A DNA stretch of 7,097 bases, from contig CALPJR020000039.1 in NCBI GenBank assembly GCA_943323935.2, positions 1 to 7,097 of the forward strand, in the 5' to 3' direction. Position 1 is the stretch's first letter. The number at the start of each line of letters is the position of its first letter. The position numbers were made by a program, and so were the translations under genes. Of the stretch, positions 5,462 through 7,097 are shown piece by piece. The DNA comes from Bifidobacterium breve. Lineage in GTDB: Bacteria > Bacteroidota > Bacteroidia > Chitinophagales > Chitinophagaceae. A model generated the notes under the pieces. The model was not told the DNA's origin. It saw nothing but the letters and a program-made list of their open reading frames with translations, and did no database searches.

Positions 5462-5526
5462 GTTGATTTAGACGTTTAATACTTATTTTATTCTAACTTC
5501 ATAGCCATTAATGGTGATCAAAGCAT

Positions 5527-6273
5527 ATGCAAACAAATGGTAAGTCAATACCTGACAAAAAGATAATTCCTGCGCAAAAATTGGTTGAATTAGATGGGCC
5601 TCGGCCAAGGTTAAAGGAGTTTAAATTTGCTGTTCAAATATTCTTTGAATTTATAAAAGGCTTTAGGGTACTCAATTTTGTGGGTCCCTGCATCACAGTC
5701 TTTGGGTCTGCCCGATTTAAAGAGGGGCATCCCTATTATGAGCAAGCCAGAAAAATGGGACAAAAAATTGCAGAATTGGGTTTTGTTACCATGACTGGTG
5801 GTGGTCCGGGCATTATGGAAGCCGCCAATAGAGGAGCTTTTGAAATTGGTGGCAAATCTATTGGGTGTAATATTCAATTACCTTTTGAACAATCCCCTAA
5901 TCCATATGTAGACAAGTCCATCACTTTTAGTTTTTTCTTTATCAGAAAAGTTTTATTGGTCAAGTATTCCTATGCATTTGTAATTATGCCTGGTGGCTTT
6001 GGCACCCAAGATGAATTTTTTGAGACACTTACATTGGTTCAAACTAAAATCATTAAAAATTTCCCCATTGTTGTAATGGGCAAGGACTACCACGAGCCAT
6101 TCATGCATTGGATGGATCATATGATAGCAGCTGGTACCATCTCTCCAGAAGATAAAGACTTTATCTTATTAACCGATGATTGCGACGAAGCCATTGAGCA
6201 TATTCGTAAATATGTTTCAAGCTATGTGGTCACACCTAGAAAAAAATTCTGGTGGTTATTTGAAAAAGGTTAG
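5527..6273 (+). CDS. LOG family protein (TIGR00730 type, nucleotide phosphoribohydrolase)
   Basis: A 248-residue cytoplasmic Rossmann-fold enzyme of the LOG family, whose members hydrolyse the N-glycosidic bond of nucleoside 5'-monophosphates (AMP or cytokinin ribotides). Such proteins were long misnamed lysine decarboxylases. Motifs: VFGSAR (58-63), the first strand and phosphate loop; MTGGGPGIMEAANRGA (89-104), the nucleotide-binding turn; IRK (139-141), with the conserved arginine; and PGGFGTQDE (155-163), the signature PGGxGTxxE with catalytic E163. About 50 extra N-terminal residues (basic/aromatic, GPRPRLKEFKF) and a short C-terminal tail make it longer than the roughly 190-residue plant-type LOGs, as in many bacterial members. 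It starts at the first ATG after the divergent gap. It overlaps the metH stop by 4 bp tail-to-tail. The substrate cannot be decided here; AMP nucleosidase-like activity or cytokinin riboside 5'-phosphate hydrolysis are both possible. Confidence 0.92.
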   Translation: MQTNGKSIPDKKIIPAQKLVELDGPRPRLKEFKFAVQIFFEFIKGFRVLNFVGPCITVFGSARFKEGHPYYEQARKMGQKIAELGFVTMTGGGPGIMEAANRGAFEIGGKSIGCNIQLPFEQSPNPYVDKSITFSFFFIRKVLLVKYSYAFVIMPGGFGTQDEFFETLTLVQTKIIKNFPIVVMGKDYHEPFMHWMDHMIAAGTISPEDKDFILLTDDCDEAIEHIRKYVSSYVVTPRKKFWWLFEKG

Positions 6274-7097
6274 TCAATCACTGGTTGCAACCACTTGGTG
6301 ATATATTCTAAGGATTGATTTTTTCTTTTCGCATAATCAATGACTTGGTCTTGCTGAATTTTTCCTAAACCAAAATATTGACTTTGTGGATGTGCAAAAT
6401 ACCAGCCACATACACTTGATGCTGGATACATGGCTAAACTTTCTGTTAAGCTGATGCCAGTATGTTGTGCTGCATTCAATAAATTAAATAAGGTATATTT
6501 TTCTGTGTGGTCTGGACAAGCAGGATAGCCTGGGGCAGGACGAATACCCACATAATTTTCTTGAATCAATGCCACATTGTCTAATTGCTCATCTTTCGCA
6601 TAGCCCCAGAATTCTTTTCTTGTTTTCACATGTAAATATTCTGCGAATGCTTCGGCAAAACGATCGGCTAATGCTTGTAAGATAATTTTATTGTAGTCGT
6701 CTAAATTATCCTCAAATGCTTTGATATGCTTTTCGATACCATGAATGGTCACCGCGAATGCACCAATATAATCTGCTTTGTTTTCTGATGCAGGACAAAT
6801 AAAATCAGCTAAAGAAAAATTCGGTTGACCTGCTGCTTTTTTTGCTTGTTGTCTTAGGAAATGCAAATCAATATTATCTGAACCATCGGTAACAGTCACA
6901 TCATCGCCATTCGATTTTGCTGGCCAAAATCCAACTGCTGCTTTTGCAGTTAACCAATTTTCTGCAATGATCTTTTTTAATAAGGCCTGTGCGTCTTGGT
7001 ATAGTTTACTTGCTACTTCACCAACGACTTCATCTGTTAAAATGGCTGGGTAATTACCATGCAATTCCCAAGCAATAAAGAATGGTTTCCAATCAAT
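6270..7097 (-). CDS. metH: Cobalamin-dependent methionine synthase, C-terminal activation domain (5' part outside window)
   Basis: The last 275 residues of MetH, which makes methionine from homocysteine using methyl-tetrahydrofolate via methylcobalamin. The visible part is the AdoMet-binding activation domain used for reductive reactivation of oxidised B12. Numbered from the window edge, it begins IDWKPFFIAWELHGNYP (1-17), the classic domain start. ADRFAEAFAEYLH (about 144-156) carries the conserved acidic residue. GIRPAPGYPACPDHTEK (184-200) is the AdoMet-binding RxxxGY motif. YPASSVCGWYFAHP (224-237) and the IQQDQ...YAKRK tail complete it. The serine found before GWYF in E. coli is a cysteine here. 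A TTG at 7064-7062 could be misread as a start, but the frame continues to the edge with conserved residues. Folate, cobalamin and perhaps homocysteine modules must lie to the right; whether they are on the same polypeptide cannot be seen. The stop overlaps the LOG stop. Confidence 0.95.
   Translation of the reverse strand: MDWKPFFIAWELHGNYPAILTDEVVGEVASKLYQDAQALLKKIIAENWLTAKAAVGFWPAKSNGDDVTVTDGSDNIDLHFLRQQAKKAAGQPNFSLADFICPASENKADYIGAFAVTIHGIEKHIKAFEDNLDDYNKIILQALADRFAEAFAEYLHVKTRKEFWGYAKDEQLDNVALIQENYVGIRPAPGYPACPDHTEKYTLFNLLNAAQHTGISLTESLAMYPASSVCGWYFAHPQSQYFGLGKIQQDQVIDYAKRKNQSLEYITKWLQPVID

Noticed and set aside
5463..5491. Plus-strand promoter for the LOG gene: TTG at 5463-5465 and TATTTTAT at 5484-5491
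   Set aside because: The 18-nt spacing is reasonable, but the -7 element misses the last two consensus bases (TTTG), so it is too weak to list as a feature.
7062..7064. TTG as the metH start codon
   Set aside because: The frame continues to the window edge and the residues before it (IDWKPFFIAWE) are the conserved beginning of the MetH activation domain, so the gene is cut by the window and does not start here.
1..7097. Mobile element, CRISPR array, tRNA/rRNA, toxin-antitoxin or defence system
   Set aside because: I saw no terminal inverted repeats, transposase or integrase motifs, regularly spaced repeats or tRNA-like cloverleaf. The genes are mainly housekeeping and base composition looks even by eye.

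Overview
The window looks like chromosomal DNA from a member of the Bacteroidetes, most likely a Chitinophagaceae-like lineage. The DNA is AT-rich. It carries small genes typical of the phylum (a DUF4286 protein, ribosomal protein THX, and a tiny QCxxC membrane protein). Start codons lack clear Shine-Dalgarno sequences. The minus-strand genes that have an upstream gap carry exact matches to the Bacteroidetes -7 promoter box TAnnTTTG. I see no sign of phage, insertion sequence, integron, CRISPR array, tRNA or rRNA.

Layout. Plus strand, 1-1077: the tail of an unidentified gene (possibly a glycosyltransferase) abuts meaB, the GTPase chaperone of the B12-dependent methylmalonyl-CoA mutase. Minus strand, 2168 to 1060: a 68-residue QCxxC membrane protein overlaps the start of a family 2 glycosyltransferase by one base, and the glycosyltransferase end overlaps the end of meaB. 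Minus strand, 2344 to 2228: ribosomal protein bTHX with its own terminator. Minus strand, 2710 to 2441: HU-family DNA-binding protein with its own terminator. 2711-2969: non-coding, holding the HU promoter and two possible hairpins. Minus strand, 5430 to 2970: a tight three-gene operon of a secreted protein of unknown function, exonuclease III and a DUF4286 protein. Plus strand, 5527-6273: a LOG-family nucleotide phosphoribohydrolase. Minus strand, from the right edge to 6270: the C-terminal activation domain of cobalamin-dependent methionine synthase (metH), with its 5' part outside the window.

How the genes relate. Most are housekeeping: translation (THX), nucleoid structure (HU), base-excision repair (exonuclease III) and B12 metabolism (MeaB, MetH). 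The two B12-linked proteins are about 5 kb apart on opposite strands and are not co-transcribed. The packing is dense: both convergent gene pairs overlap at their ends, and on the minus strand the terminator of one gene runs almost directly into the -7 box of the next.

I do not see a convincing new multi-gene system. The items most worth a second look are the secreted unknown protein co-transcribed with exonuclease III, the QCxxC mini-protein coupled to a glycosyltransferase, and the compact terminator-promoter junctions around THX.
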